Source of the DNA: Triglochin maritima
Taxonomy: Eukaryota; Streptophyta; Magnoliopsida; Alismatales; Juncaginaceae
Reading direction: 5' to 3'
Length of the DNA stretch: 64,000 bases
Assembly (NCBI GenBank): GCA_963682175.1
Contig: OY821771.1
Location: 25,068,201 to 25,132,200 of the forward strand
This document shows, in pieces, positions 42,721 to 54,359 of this stretch. Below the pieces are notes generated by a model that was given only the letters and a program-made list of their open reading frames with translations, was not told the DNA's origin and did not search any database. How positions within the stretch are numbered: position 1 is the first letter of the stretch; each line of letters begins with the position of its first letter. The position numbers and the translations under genes are program-made.

Positions 42721-44232
42721 TGATTGATCTCGTTTTATATTTAACCGCAAGTTTCGTCCACTGGGAGGTGTGTCGACACTTGGTTTGTGCGAAGGCAAGG
42801 GGTAAAGAAAGGAGAAAAGGATTGGTTACACTAAACTACACTACAATGCTAATGGAAATGAAAGATAAGCAATAAAAACTAAACCCCAAAGGGGGTAGAG
42901 AAATAATGTGAACATAAAGAAGTGTGTGTGTGTTCATTAAGCTCCTCACAACATGTAGTGCATGAAATCATAAAACTACATCCAACTTTGCCTCTACATG
43001 AATTAAGATAAGACTACATCATTAAAACATACAAGACAATAATTGGAATGAAGCTACATGAACTCAAGTATAAAGACTATACCCTACTATGCCTCTACAT
43101 GAATTAAGATTTCACTACATCATTAAAACATACAAGACATTAGCTAAGGTAAAGGCAACAAGAGCACATACATTACAAATTGTGTTTCCAATATTAACTT
43201 CATCCATATCCTAACCTTATCATTCCCCATAAAATAGGTCCACTAATCAAAGCATAAGCTAAGCTTCATTCAAGAGCATTAGCATATCAAAGATAAGAGT
43301 GGAGACCCATTAGATGGTTATGGAAATCATATAAAGCTCAATGGATAAAAATAACACACACTTAATACACTACATAATTATATCACATATTTCTCCACCC
43401 CCCAAATGGGGATGGAACTACTCACTACTCATTACACTACTGATTAGACTAAGTAAAGAAAACATTTAACTAAGATACTAAAATTACTAAACAAGAAATT
43501 AAACAAAGTAAAGCAACCCACACAAAACAAACAACATAACAAAACAAGATTAAAAGAAACAAATAAACTTTTATTAACAATGACTCACATTGAAGATAGC
43601 ATCCTTCTCCACCTTGAGTTATTGCTTCAAGGCTCACTCCTTAGTAGAGAGAATGCCACCAAACAATGGGTAATTACAATGGAAGGTGAAGAGTTCTATT
43701 TATAAGCATGGAAAAAGCTAATCGGGGACAATCCCCCGATGTGGGACTAAACCAATACCAAAAATAGCCTAAACGAACATTAATACAAGTCCAGGAGAAA
43801 TTTCGACGGATCCTGAGCAATATGGACCGCCAATTAGCGGTCCAAGACCGCCAATTGGCGGTCCAAAATTGTCGGATCGTGTTGGAATTTGTTGTGGGCT
43901 TTGCTTTCTGGTATTGTTGGTCTTTGATGCGGTTATTCGACTTGTTGGAGCTCCGACCCGAATAGAATTGGTAAAATACTCCCCATGATGGTGTGGAGTA
44001 TTCTGTTTTGCTCTTAGGTCCTTCTGTCTTACATTCAGGTCCTTCTCCCTTGCATCTTGGTCCCTAGATCTCACCATTCAGTCCTTTTTCCCAGCTTTTG
44101 GGTCCTTTCATGGCTCTTCTCTTCAAACCTCTTTATTCCTGAAAACTAAACATAAAACTCATCACGTAGCATTGCTTAGGTGTAAGATAATGGATATAAG
44201 ATACAAATATGAGCATGAAATGATGTCAATCA
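42721..44232 (-). repeat. 3' LTR of C (1512 bp)
   Basis: Same as the 5' LTR but lacking the block that carries the conserved GTGCACGGCCGCG core next to the LTR end (after 42748). It carries the 102-residue GGACC-repeat ORF (43769-44077, minus), two tandem palindromes (43825-43842 and 43846-43863), the 101-bp spaced duplication (about 43000-43140) and the snRNA-like promoter. Confidence 0.92.
43696..43747 (-). promoter_or_regulatory. snRNA-like USE plus TATA in C 3' LTR
   Basis: Exact GTCCCACATCG (minus, 43747-43737), 32-bp spacer, TATAAATAG (43704-43696). Confidence 0.75.
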
Positions 44233-45842
44233 AATACCCCCACACCTAAGTTTTTGCTAGTCTCGAGCAAAACAAAGAAAGAGAAAAACAAATGAGAAAC
44301 AAGAAATCCTAACTCACTTTCGTAGGAATCACGGTTGCACTTAGCACGTGCAACAAGCCGTTAAACCTCTTTGTTGCCAAGGAGGAGGAGTGTTGTCTCC
44401 TGAGGGTTTTCAGCGGATATACCCACAAAATCCGAACAAGATGCATTATTCAATCTAGACCTCGACTCGTTGGAAATATTTTGTCGATCAATGGACGCGG
44501 TAATCCTACGGGCCGACTCTATATAGGTAATTAGTCCACACCTAGCCTAATAAACCATTTGTGCAAGTTAAATAAGGAATTATGTGAAAGACATGGACAA
44601 CCTCAACATCCTCAAGTGCTACAAAGTGTAAAGTCCATTAAGGTTCTTATTTGCATTATCATATTTTTTTTCTTTTTGTTTCTTTTCACATTTTTTTTTC
44701 TTTTACTTTTTATTAGTTGGAGCTTCATTCTCCCAGGGTCAGGTTCCGTGCATCATTGCCCATGAGGACTTACACTATCACGTACACCTTTCCCCACATC
44801 TCCACATAGGGCAATCCCTACCACCCGTGTAACGGGAGTTCAGTCGGCGCATGCCAAGTCAGATGACTCGAAAGCACCAGGCACAAAGTCCCCTCAGACC
44901 TACTTTCCCGAGTGATAGGAGCCGTGCGAGAAGAGAGAACACCTACTCACTTATTTCTTATCTACACATGAACCAAAACCCCTACACTAATGTCTCACAA
45001 CAGGATTTAGAGGGTCCTTGACTACAACAAACTTCCTTAAGTTAACAGACACGAATTATTGACTCACTAGGTTCAGGGTGGACTTCATTAAATGTTTGAG
45101 CACTGAAACCCTATGATTACTCACCCCCAAGGGAAAACTGGGGTGCATCCTAACGACTCGATAAATCCTAAAGCCACGTACTAGATATCCTAATGCATCA
45201 AGTTCAAGACAATTTTGGGAGCTTTCTTTTTACTTTGCCTCTCAACGGTTTTGCTCATGCTAAACACACGCAAAACCCACAAAACATTTTCTTTCGAAAA
45301 CACATGAAGATTTTGAAAGAAATGTGAAAATTTTGAAGCACTAGGCAAGCAAAAGAAGACAAGTCACCCAAGGATCATGGCAAGCAGATATATCGATATT
45401 AAATGCAGCACACTATCATGACCCTAACAATGCAAACAAAAGAAAACAAAATCAAAGGAAAAAGACTCGACTATGTACACACGTAAAACACCCCCCCACA
45501 CCTACTTCATGCATTGTCCTCAATGAATGCAAGCAAGATACTACATGGATGATGCATAAAAAGGAGAGATCTCACCAACATGAAGTACAAAGGGAAGTGC
45601 AAGGTCATGTTGATGGACATAACCCGAATTCCCTCAAAACCTGTGAGATGCTAAAGAAGGGATACAAATACGTGAAAGAAATGAAGCCCAAATACACAAG
45701 GGTTGGGGCTCACAACAATCAATGCTCACTGAAGGAGTCTTTTATTGTACTTCTTTTTTTTTTTTTTATATATAACTATGTACAAACATAAGTTCCCATC
45801 TTCATTTGTCAAAAGACATCAAATGGGAACCTCAAGAGTGGG
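44233..45842 (-). other. 3' untranslated module of C
   Basis: Purine tract TAGGTGTGGGGGTATT at the LTR (complement of 44233-44248), hairpin GTTGCAC-N7-GTGCAAC (44334-44354), and a second purine tract at about 45487-45503. Close to the A2 module over its whole length, though the coding regions are quite different. No supported frame. Confidence 0.8.
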
Positions 45843-47393
45843 TCAATGCACTTGGAAAGGGAACATGACACCACGCGGGGCCAGAATACGCATGCGTGGG
45901 CCCCCTTCACAAAGAGCACCAGATGAAATGAGAGGTTCATGAATTGGACGCAAAGGCGTCTCATTCAAAGGATCAAACTGAAAGAGCTTGAACCTCTCGA
46001 GAGTTTGGGAAATAAGGGGCAACGGAAGAAAAATATCTCCCGTTGCGGAACTGAAGTTATGATCATCAATCCAAACTCTCCAAGCAACAGGCTGGTGGGT
46101 CGGAACGAGGTCAAGCACCTCGTTATGCATGTCCAACTCACCAGGAGAACAGGAAGTGGGTCTCATACCCAAAGTATCCCCCAAGGAACTCCTAATACCC
46201 TCATGAGCAATGTGGTTGTTTGATGTTCCATCATTTCCAAGATGATCAGGAACAATAGTGAGAGGCAAACTCTCATCAGGTTGTTTGAAGTTGAGGGTAC
46301 TAGGGAGCTCTTGCTCCACCAGAGGTGAGTCCTTAGGAGGTACAACAATAAGATCATGTGGCTCAAGGGCCACGGGACAAAAAGGTAAGGCACAATCCTG
46401 TGCCGACTCATAATAGAACTGGTCCAAGTTATTCTCAATTTGAATCGAATCCTCCACTAAGTGATCGTGAATTGAAACCCCAAGTCCCTCAGGCTGACTA
46501 GGAGTTTGACTTTGAAAGGTTGTGCTTTGAATTTGTGGATGTGGTGGTGGTTCGATATCAAAAGATGAATCCTCATGTTGACAAGAAAGGTGACCCTCCT
46601 CGCGTTCATGGAATTGTTGTGTCATTTGACTCACTTGCAATTCCATATTTTGCAAGGAATTCAAGTTGGACTTCAATAAAGTTTGAGTGGTTTCCATGAA
46701 TGTTTGGAGGGTTTGTTTTAAGGAATCAAATTTGGGGTCAACAGTGAGGTCCAAGTCAGAGCTTGGGAAATTTTGGGGTTGGGTGTTGATGGGCTGAGAA
46801 TGAGTCCAATGATTTGAAGTGGGGTGTTGGTAGAATTCTGGGTATTCGGGAGGAGGATACGGGGGTGAAAATGAGGTATAAGAATTTGGATAAGATTTGT
46901 CTCCCCATGAATCCATCACTCTCGGGTTGTACGCGGATGCGTAATGGTCATAATGAGCATTTTGGGAAAATGTGTGCTCATACTCAGGCTCAGGGGGAAC
47001 ATAAGGATATTCCCCGATAACATGACCACTCAACCCACAACAGTCGCACGGTACGGCTACTGGAGCCACCGGGGCACTCATGTCGTCTGCCATACGCATG
47101 AAAGAGGCCAAAGTTTGTTGTAATGTCTCAGTTTGTTGACCAGCATATGATCCGGCATAACTAGATTGTGGTCTAGCAGTCGGTGCCTCTCTCATGTTAC
47201 CCCAATATGAAGACTGCTCAGTCACAAAATTGCGATCATCCCAACCATACGGGGTGATAGTCTGAGGCACCCCAGGTTGCATGGGTCCGGAGTACCAGGG
47301 AGAATCGTCCTGGTCCCAACAATGATATGGATGGTCACCCATGTAACCATCCATCTCAAGAAAAACTCTCGAGTCGATCACTCTCACCACCAC
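45843..47393 (-). CDS. C open frame: gag remnant protein without capsid (516 residues)
   Basis: One uninterrupted frame; the better start is probably the inner ATG at 47354 (MDGYMGDH), which lines up with the start of B gag (MDDLGD). After about 55 residues it jumps to MREAPTARP, the sequence that follows capsid in A and B, so capsid is cleanly missing. A zinc-knuckle-like CDCCGLSGHVIGEY lacks the last Cys. A tyrosine/proline-rich tract and a coiled coil (SLQNMELQVSQMTQQFHERE) follow. Protease is missing; the spacer (CPVALEPHDLIVVPPKDSPL) comes next and then WRVWIDDHNFSSAT, a stub of the first RT motif, and a unique tail. Several in-frame losses with the frame kept open suggest selection for translation, or simple youth. 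Function unknown. Confidence 0.85.
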   Translation of the reverse strand: MVVRVIDSRVFLEMDGYMGDHPYHCWDQDDSPWYSGPMQPGVPQTITPYGWDDRNFVTEQSSYWGNMREAPTARPQSSYAGSYAGQQTETLQQTLASFMRMADDMSAPVAPVAVPCDCCGLSGHVIGEYPYVPPEPEYEHTFSQNAHYDHYASAYNPRVMDSWGDKSYPNSYTSFSPPYPPPEYPEFYQHPTSNHWTHSQPINTQPQNFPSSDLDLTVDPKFDSLKQTLQTFMETTQTLLKSNLNSLQNMELQVSQMTQQFHEREEGHLSCQHEDSSFDIEPPPHPQIQSTTFQSQTPSQPEGLGVSIHDHLVEDSIQIENNLDQFYYESAQDCALPFCPVALEPHDLIVVPPKDSPLVEQELPSTLNFKQPDESLPLTIVPDHLGNDGTSNNHIAHEGIRSSLGDTLGMRPTSCSPGELDMHNEVLDLVPTHQPVAWRVWIDDHNFSSATGDIFLPLPLISQTLERFKLFQFDPLNETPLRPIHEPLISSGALCEGGPRMRILAPRGVMFPFQVH

Positions 47394-48487
47394 GAGGCTA
47401 AGCTCGCAAAAAGTGCTCGACTCGACCCTAAAACGCTAACAGAGAGTGTAAAGGGGAGGAGACTATAACGTAGAAGAAGGTGAGAAGAAGATGACTCAGA
47501 GGAGAAGGGAAGAATCCCTAGAGCTAGCGAGGGTACAGGGTGAAGGTAGAAGCCTAACTAGCAAGCATGGCTCAAACAATGTAAGGCAATGGGTCCTTAG
47601 GCTAGACGACGCCTAACTTCGAGGTCACTAGCCTCGACACGCCTCACCTCCCTACAACGAGGACCACAATGCCCAGCAAGTGATACCAGATCCGGAGATC
47701 CAGTACCTCCTACTATCGACAAGGTAGGCAACGCCGATCAGGTCATGGCGGTCTCAACTAGATTACTCTCCTAGTGCGTCCGAATTCCTAGGGCCAATGT
47801 CTACTTGCTTTTAGTTAAGGCTTTACTTGAGTGTGCTTTTTGGGGCTAAGGGAGGGGTGATGAAATCCCCCACCTTATCTTTGAAGTCTATAGGTGATGC
47901 CCCTTAAAGATGTTTTGAAATCTTAGGCTAGCAAGCAACTCACCAAACAAGCACTCACCTCACTCTTGTTTCGATGCAAACCTTACTCACTAATGAATGT
48001 CCTAATGCGTGAATGAGTGATAAGGAATGCGTACCTCGCTCCAGCAATCAACGACAAAATGTAAAGCAAAGAAAAGAAAGATGCATGCAAGGTCTACATA
48101 TGATGCATGACCTAGATGGCAAGAAGTCTAATCTTTTGCTTTGAGTTTTATTGTCCAAGTTGATTAAAGGGGATTGAAATTAAATCTGGGAGCAAACTAA
48201 AGATCACAACATGCAAAATTGGGCTCCCAGATAACTAAAGTGAACAACATAACAACTGGAACAAATTTGAGAGCAATTGAGGCTCACCAGGCCGCCAATT
48301 GGCGGTCCCAGACCGCTGATTGGCGGTCACTTTGGGGTCTTTTGCTCTCCAATTACTCCAGTCGCTTCCCCTTGATCCTCAGGTTCCCTGCCACTAAGAA
48401 AAACTGAAAACAAAAAATTAAAAACCCCTCGAATCGTCCAAACCAACGTCTGGACAGAGCACCTCCCCGGCAACGGCGCCAAAAACT
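47394..48487 (-). other. Leader and primer site of C
   Basis: Untranslated leader related to those of A and B. Two palindromes: 48290-48307 (GGCCGCCAATTGGCGGTC) and 48311-48328 (GACCGCTGATTGGCGGTC). The primer site at about 48462-48479 is the exact tRNA-Asp type TGGCGCCGTTGCCGGGGA. Confidence 0.85.
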
Positions 48488-50031
48488 TGATTGATCTCGT
48501 TTTATATTTAACCGCAAGTGCACGGCCGCGTTGAAGCGGTGGCAAATACGGGTCGTCCACTGGGAGGTGTGTCGACACTTGGTTTGTGCGAAGGCAAGGG
48601 GTAAAGAAAGGAGAAAAGGATTGGTTACACTAAACTACACTACAATGCTAATGGAAATGAAAGATAAGCAATAAAAACTAAACCCCAAAGGGGGTAGAGA
48701 AATAATGTGAACATAAAGAAGTGTGTGTGTGTTCATTAAGCTCCTCACAACATGTAGTGCATGAAATCATAAAACTACATCCAACTTTGCCTCTACATGA
48801 ATTAAGATAAGACTACATCATTAAAACATACAAGACAATAATTGGAATGAAGCTACATGAACTCAAGTATAAAGACTATACCCTACTATGCCTCTACATG
48901 AATTAAGATTTCACTACATCATTAAAACATACAAGACATTAGCTAAGGTAAAGGCAACAAGAGCACATACATTACAAATTGTGTTTCCAATATTAACTTC
49001 ATCCATATCCTAACCTTATCATTCCCCATAAAATAGGTCCACTAATCAAAGCATAAGCTAAGCTTCATTCAAGAGCATTAGCATATCAAAGATAAGAGTG
49101 GAGACCCATTAGATGGTTATGGAAATCATATAAAGCTCAATGGATAAAAATAACACACACTTAATACACTACATAATTATATCACATATTTCTCCACCCC
49201 CCAAATGGGGATGGAACTACTCACTACTCATTACACTACTGATTAGACTAAGTAAAGAAAACATTTAACTAAGATACTAAAATTACTAAACAAGAAATTA
49301 AACAAAGTAAAGCAACCCACACAAAACAAACAACATAACAAAACAAGATTAAAAGAAACAAATAAACTTTTATTAACAATGACTCACATTGAAGATAGCA
49401 TCCTTCTCCACCTTGAGTTATTGCTTCAAGGCTCACTCCTTAGTAGAGAGAATGCCACCAAACAATGGGTAATTACAATGGAAGGTGAAGAGTTCTATTT
49501 ATAAGCATGGAAAAAGCTAATCGGGGACAATCCCCCGATGTGGGACTAAACCAATACCAAAAATAGCCTAAACGAACATTAATACAAGTCCAGGAGAAAT
49601 TTCGACGGATCCTGAGCAATATGGACCGCCAATTAGCGGTCCAAGACCGCCAATTGGCGGTCCAAAATTGTCGGATCGTGTTGGAATTTGTTGTGGGCTT
49701 TGCTTTCTGGTATTGTTGGTCTTTGATGCGGTTACTCGACTTGTTGGAGCTCCGACCCGAATAGAATTGGTAAAATACTCCCCATGATGGTGTGGAGTAT
49801 TCTGTTTTGCTCTTAGGTCCTTCTGTCTTACATTCAGGTCCTTCTCCCTTGCATCTTGGTCCCTAGATCTCACCATTCAGTCCTTTTTCCCAGCTTTTGG
49901 GTCCTTTCATGGCTCTTCTCTTCAAACCTCTTTATTCCTGAAAACTAAACATAAAACTCGTCACGTAGCATTGCTTAGGTGTAAGATAATGGATATAAGA
50001 TACAAATATGAGCATGAAATGATGTCAATCA
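48488..50031 (-). repeat. 5' LTR of C (1544 bp)
   Basis: Intact version of the C LTR, element direction TGATTGACATC ... GATCAATCA. Landmarks as in the 3' LTR: ORF 49568-49876, tandem palindromes near 49624-49662, promoter 49495-49546, stem-loop near 49197-49217. Confidence 0.93.
49495..49546 (-). promoter_or_regulatory. snRNA-like USE plus TATA in C 5' LTR
   Basis: Exact consensus USE (minus, 49546-49536), 32-bp spacer, TATAAATAG (49503-49495). This is the promoter of the youngest intact element in the window. Confidence 0.78.
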
Positions 50032-50036
50032 GTATT

Positions 50037-51409
50037 TCACAGGTTTTGAGGGGAATTAAGGTTTGTTTCCATCAACATAACCATGAACTTCCCTTTGCGC
50101 TTTACGTTGGTGAGATCTTTCCCTTTTCATGCATAAATTCATGTAGTATCATGCTCATATTCATTAAGGACAATGCATGAAGTATGTCTAGGGGGTGTTT
50201 TACGTGTATACATAGTCGAGTCTTTTCCTTTTGTTTTCTTTTGTTTTGTATTGTTAGGCTCATATTAGTGTGTTGTATTTAATATCGATATATTTGTCTA
50301 CCATGATCCTTGGGTGACTTGTCTTGTTTTGCTTGCCTAGTGCTTTAAATTTTAACATTTATTTCAAAATCTTCATGTTTTTGTGAAAGAAAATGTTTTG
50401 TGGGTTTTGCGTGTGTTTAGCATGTGCAAAACCATTGAGAGGCAAAGTAAAAGGAAGCTCCCAAAATTGAATTGAACATGATGCATTAGGATATCTAGTA
50501 CACCGGCTTTAGGTCTTATTTAGTCGTAAGGATGCACCTTGGTTTTACTTCGGGGGGAGAGTACTCATAGCGTTTCAGTAATCAAATAAACAAAGAAGTC
50601 CACCGTGAACCTAGTGAGTCAAATAATTCGTGTCTGTTAGTATATTGTTGTAGTCAGGGACCCTTAAAATATTGTTGTTAAACTTTAAGTGTAGGGGTTT
50701 TGGTTCCTATGTAGATTATAAATAAGAGGTGTTCTCTCGTCTCGCACGTGTCCTATCACTCGGAAAATTAGGTTCGAGGGAACTTAGTGCCTGATGCTTT
50801 CGAGTTATCTGACTTGGGATGCACTGACCGAACTCCCGTAACACAGGTGGTTGGGATCGCCCTATGTGGAGATGTTGGAAAAGGTGTACGTGATAGTGTA
50901 AGTTCTCATAGGCAATGATGCACGAAACCTGACCTTGGGAGAATCAAACGCCAACTAGAAAAAAAGTAATGCAAATAAGAACCTTAATGGACTTTACAAT
51001 CTGTATCACTTGAGGATGCTAAGGTTGCCCATGTCTTTCACTTAAGTACTTAATTAACTTGCACGAATGGTTCATTAGTCAAGTTGTGTCGACTAAATAC
51101 CTATATAGAGTCGGCCCGTAGTATTGCCGTGTCCAATGATCGACAAAAATGAGTCGATCGAGTTGTGTCGTTTGGTTGAATAATGCATTTATGATTTTGT
51201 GGTTGTATTCGCTGAAAACCTTCAGGAGACATCACTCATCCTCCTTGGCGACAAGGACGTTTAATAGCTTGTTGCACGTGCTAACTGCAACCATGATTCC
51301 TATGAAAGTGAGTTAGGATTTCCTTGTTTTATGAATGATTTTTCCTCTTTTTCATGTTTCTCTTTCTTTATGTTGCTCGGGAATAGAAAAAGATAAGTGT
51401 GGGGGTATT
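50037..51409 (+). other. B 3' untranslated module, second piece
   Basis: Resumes after the GTATT duplication and matches the modules of A2, A3 and C. First purine tract GTCTAGGGGGTGTTTT near 50187, hairpin at 51271-51291 (one mismatch in the stem), final purine tract AAGTGTGGGGGTATT at 51395-51409 next to the 3' LTR. No frame supported. Confidence 0.82.
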
Positions 51410-51701
51410 TGATTTAATAGCATATCATGCATCATACTCATGCCATATATCCTTTATTTTACCCCCAATATTTTGCTACTCGAGTGTTTCTTGTTATATT
51501 TCAGGTATTAAGTAATAAAGAAGAGAAGGGAAAAGAAAAAGGACTGATCGGTGAGACCTGTCGACCTATCTGCAAGTGGGAAGGACACGGATGTAAGCCA
51601 AAAGGATCAATGAGAAAATTAAGAAACTCCACACCAACATGAGGAGTATTTTGACAATTAGATATTGGCCGACACTCAAACAAATGATCTGGGTGCACCA
51701 C
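51410..51701 (+). repeat. 3' LTR of B, first piece
   Basis: Starts TGATTTAATAGC right after the purine tract and follows the 5' LTR start (31396 on). Interrupted by A3 after ACCAC (51697-51701), which is repeated at 60959-60963. Confidence 0.87.
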
Positions 51702-52736
51702 TGACATCATTTCATTCTTATATTTGTATCTTATATCCATTATCTTTCACCTAAACAATGCTATGTGATGAATTTTACGTTTGAATTTCAGAAATAAATA
51801 GGTTTGAAGAGATGAAGTATAAAAGGACACAAAAGCTGGAAAAAAGGACTGAATTGTGAGACCTAGGGACTAAGATGCAAGGGAGAACGACCTGGACGTA
51901 AGACCAAAGGACCAAAGAGCAAAACAGAAAACTCCACACCATCATGGGGAGTATTTTGGCAATTCTATTCGGGTCGGAACTCCAACAAGTAAAGTAGATG
52001 AATCAAAGACGAACAAAGACATCCAGAAAAGCCCAGAATAAAATCCAACATGATCTCGACCATATAGACCACTAATTGGCGGTCTGTTTTAGCCCAAATC
52101 CACTAAGATTTTGGTCAGTCGCGTATTAGTGTGTACTTAGTCCATTTCTGGTATTTGTTTAGTCTCACATCGGGGGATTGTCCCGGATTGCCTTTTTCTA
52201 TGGCTATAAATAGAACTCTTCACCTTCCATTGTAATCACTTCACATTTTGAGTAACTATTCTTCCTACTATAAGTGAGGCCTTGAAGCACACACTAAAGT
52301 AGGAGGATGCTACTTGAATTGTGAGTCATTTTAATAAAAGTTTCTTTATTATGTTGTTTGTTTCATGTTACTTGTTTTACTTTGTTTAATTTCATTTCAT
52401 TAGTTTTAGTAGCTTAGTTAATATGCTTTCCATGCTTAGTTTAATAATTAGTCTAATGTGTAGTGAGTAGTTCCATCCCCTTTGGGGGTAGAGTAGATGT
52501 TCATACATGCATTAGAGAATGGAATGAATGCTTTATTTACAATGTGTTGATAAAACATGAATATATGCTTGCTTGTTTAGATAGAACTTATAACTTGATG
52601 AGTTTTGCCAAAATGATTAAACACCTCTCATGCTTGTTAAGGTTCTGAAATAACCAGCTTGTGTATGTAAATGCTAATCAACTAGGATAGTGAATTGATT
52701 TATAGGTTTTGCCATAACATTTAGACACTTCCTATG
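51702..52736 (+). repeat. 5' LTR of A3, A-type part
   Basis: A-type LTR from TGACATC to the motif ACTTCCTATG, where SIRE-like sequence begins. Contains a palindrome with one change (52068-52085) and the promoter with USE GTCTCACATCG (52162-52172). The GGACC repeat block is present but the ORF is broken. Confidence 0.87.
52162..52213 (+). promoter_or_regulatory. snRNA-like USE plus TATA in A3 5' LTR
   Basis: One mismatch in the USE, 32-bp spacer, TATAAATAG at 52205-52213. Confidence 0.65.
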
Positions 52737-54193
52737 GGTCGGGTTAATCTAATCCCTTTTACGCTAATCCCTAACTAATCAAACAATAAACGCAGCGGAA
52801 ACAATTTAAAGACTAGTAGGGAAAAGGACATGCAAACCACAAATCGACTCGGCATTTTTATAGAGGTTCAGCATCCCACCCGGGTCCTAGTCCTCTCTTG
52901 CAAGCTCCGCTCGACTCTGCGAGCTCCGCCTACGACTTCACTATCCACTCCCCATTCCGGGCCGGGAGACAATGCCTTACAACTGTCAAACTCGCGAAAA
53001 CCCTCGCCGAGCTTGGAATCCTCTTCTCACAATCCGAGAAGGATCACTTTGGGCTCTCACCGAATTCTATACTCTTCTGACAAATTTTGTAACTGAGTGG
53101 GATTCACTCTCTAATTGAGCACACTTTGAGTAGGATGAGTAATTGATCAAGTGTGTATAGTTTAGGCTTATGGAGTGTAGAAATGGGAGCTTTGAGGATT
53201 GAGGTTTCTCCCTAATGTATTGGGACAATTGGAGTTGGAGAGTTGTGTTAACAACAAGTCTTGATCTTCTATTTATAAGCTCCTAAAGATTTCTAGCTGT
53301 TGGGGATAGATTTGGTTGGGTTTTGTGTAAGATACACAAAGCAGAAAAACGGGCTGCAAATCTGTCCAGAACCGGTCGACCAGTCACTTGATTTCAAGGA
53401 GAACGGTCGAACAAATAAATATTCGGTCGGACAAACGAGCTAGAACTTAACTCTACTTAAGTGAATCGGTCGAACCAAGGTATAGGTCGACCTTTAAGGG
53501 GATTCGGTTGAGACAAAGGTGCAACGGTCGAACGAAGAATGTGTCGACCGATAGCAGGGAATTTGGTTTCTTGAAAAAAATTCAACCGGTCGACCGAAAG
53601 AAAGTCGTCGTTCGATCGGTTGCCGAATGTATTTTTGGGTTAAGTTTGTTTTATACGAATACGACCGTTAAAAGAATACGACAAGGAAAACGGCCATATT
53701 AAAATCCGGGACCGGTCGACCGAAAAGGTAGAACCGGTCGACTGGTAGAGTTCGGTGAAATCACTGTGGAGAGTCCATTATAAACCGGTCGAACTGAGAA
53801 CTGGTTCGGTCGACCGGTTCACACAGGAATTCCGGTTTTAGGTTTTAAGTGATTTCCGACCAAAGTTTGGGTGATATAATGAAGTCCAAATAAGGTGAAA
53901 TTTTGTGTGTGACTTCTCTAAGGAACCTAGTGTGTATGTGATAAGTTTTTAGCTCTTGTATGCTCAATTTACACATGTTCCTAAGACTCAAAATAAAATC
54001 AAGATTACAAGTCTTCATATAGCTTTATTACAAATCTTGACTTGATTTCCTTCCTTCCATGAGTCTTGATCACCTGTAGAGGTTAGCACATGCAATATAT
54101 ATGAAATGCAATATGTGTGCTACTCTACATTAGTTATGATTAAGATTATGTTGATTAAATCATCAAAACAAGGATTAAGGCCAAAAGCCAACA
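52737..54193 (-). repeat. SIRE-like LTR joined into A3
   Basis: About 1457 bp matching the LTR at 27538-28778 in the same orientation on the plus strand, without its outermost TGTAGGATCGTG bases at the left and complete to GCCAACA at 54193. It contains palindrome cluster 6 (53370-53830). Its first 480 bp correspond to the segment in the 3' LTR, including a shared 27-bp insertion near 52909-52929 absent from the copy at 27538. Confidence 0.85.
53370..53830. repeat. GGTCGACC palindromes in SIRE-like segment (cluster 6)
   Basis: Six or so full sites (near 53374, 53588, 53713, 53737, 53808) and about eight half sites (CGGTCGAAC). It includes about 150 bp of motif-bearing sequence (53400-53540) that the LTR at 27538-28778 lacks. 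Confidence 0.75.
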
Positions 54194-54359
54194 GCGTGTT
54201 GACGTCGTGTGACCTCCCAGTTAGGCGTCGTCTAGCTGTAAGGACCTATAGTGACCTTAGGATTGCTTGAGCCTTCTTTGCTTGTGTGCTTCTACCTGTA
54301 CCCATCCGCCGTAGCATAAGGACTTCTTCCCTTCTCTCCTGAGTCATTCTTTCTCTCCT
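54194..54359 (+). other. Late leader of A3
   Basis: Only the last part of the leader remains, starting at GCGTGTTGACGTCG, which corresponds to about 5560 in A1. The region with primer site and leader palindromes is missing. Confidence 0.8.

Larger units (their letters stand above)
42721..50031 (-). mobile_element. Complete, young Athila-like element C
   Basis: A 7311-bp element with the perfect target duplication GTATT (42716-42720, 50032-50036). 5' LTR 50031-48488, primer site, leader, one open frame of 516 codons, 1.6-kb untranslated module with purine tract, 3' LTR 44232-42721. The LTRs appear identical except for two substitutions and a net 32-bp loss near the inner end of the 3' LTR, so the insertion is recent. 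It has no capsid, protease, RT or integrase and must have been copied with enzymes of another element. Confidence 0.93.
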
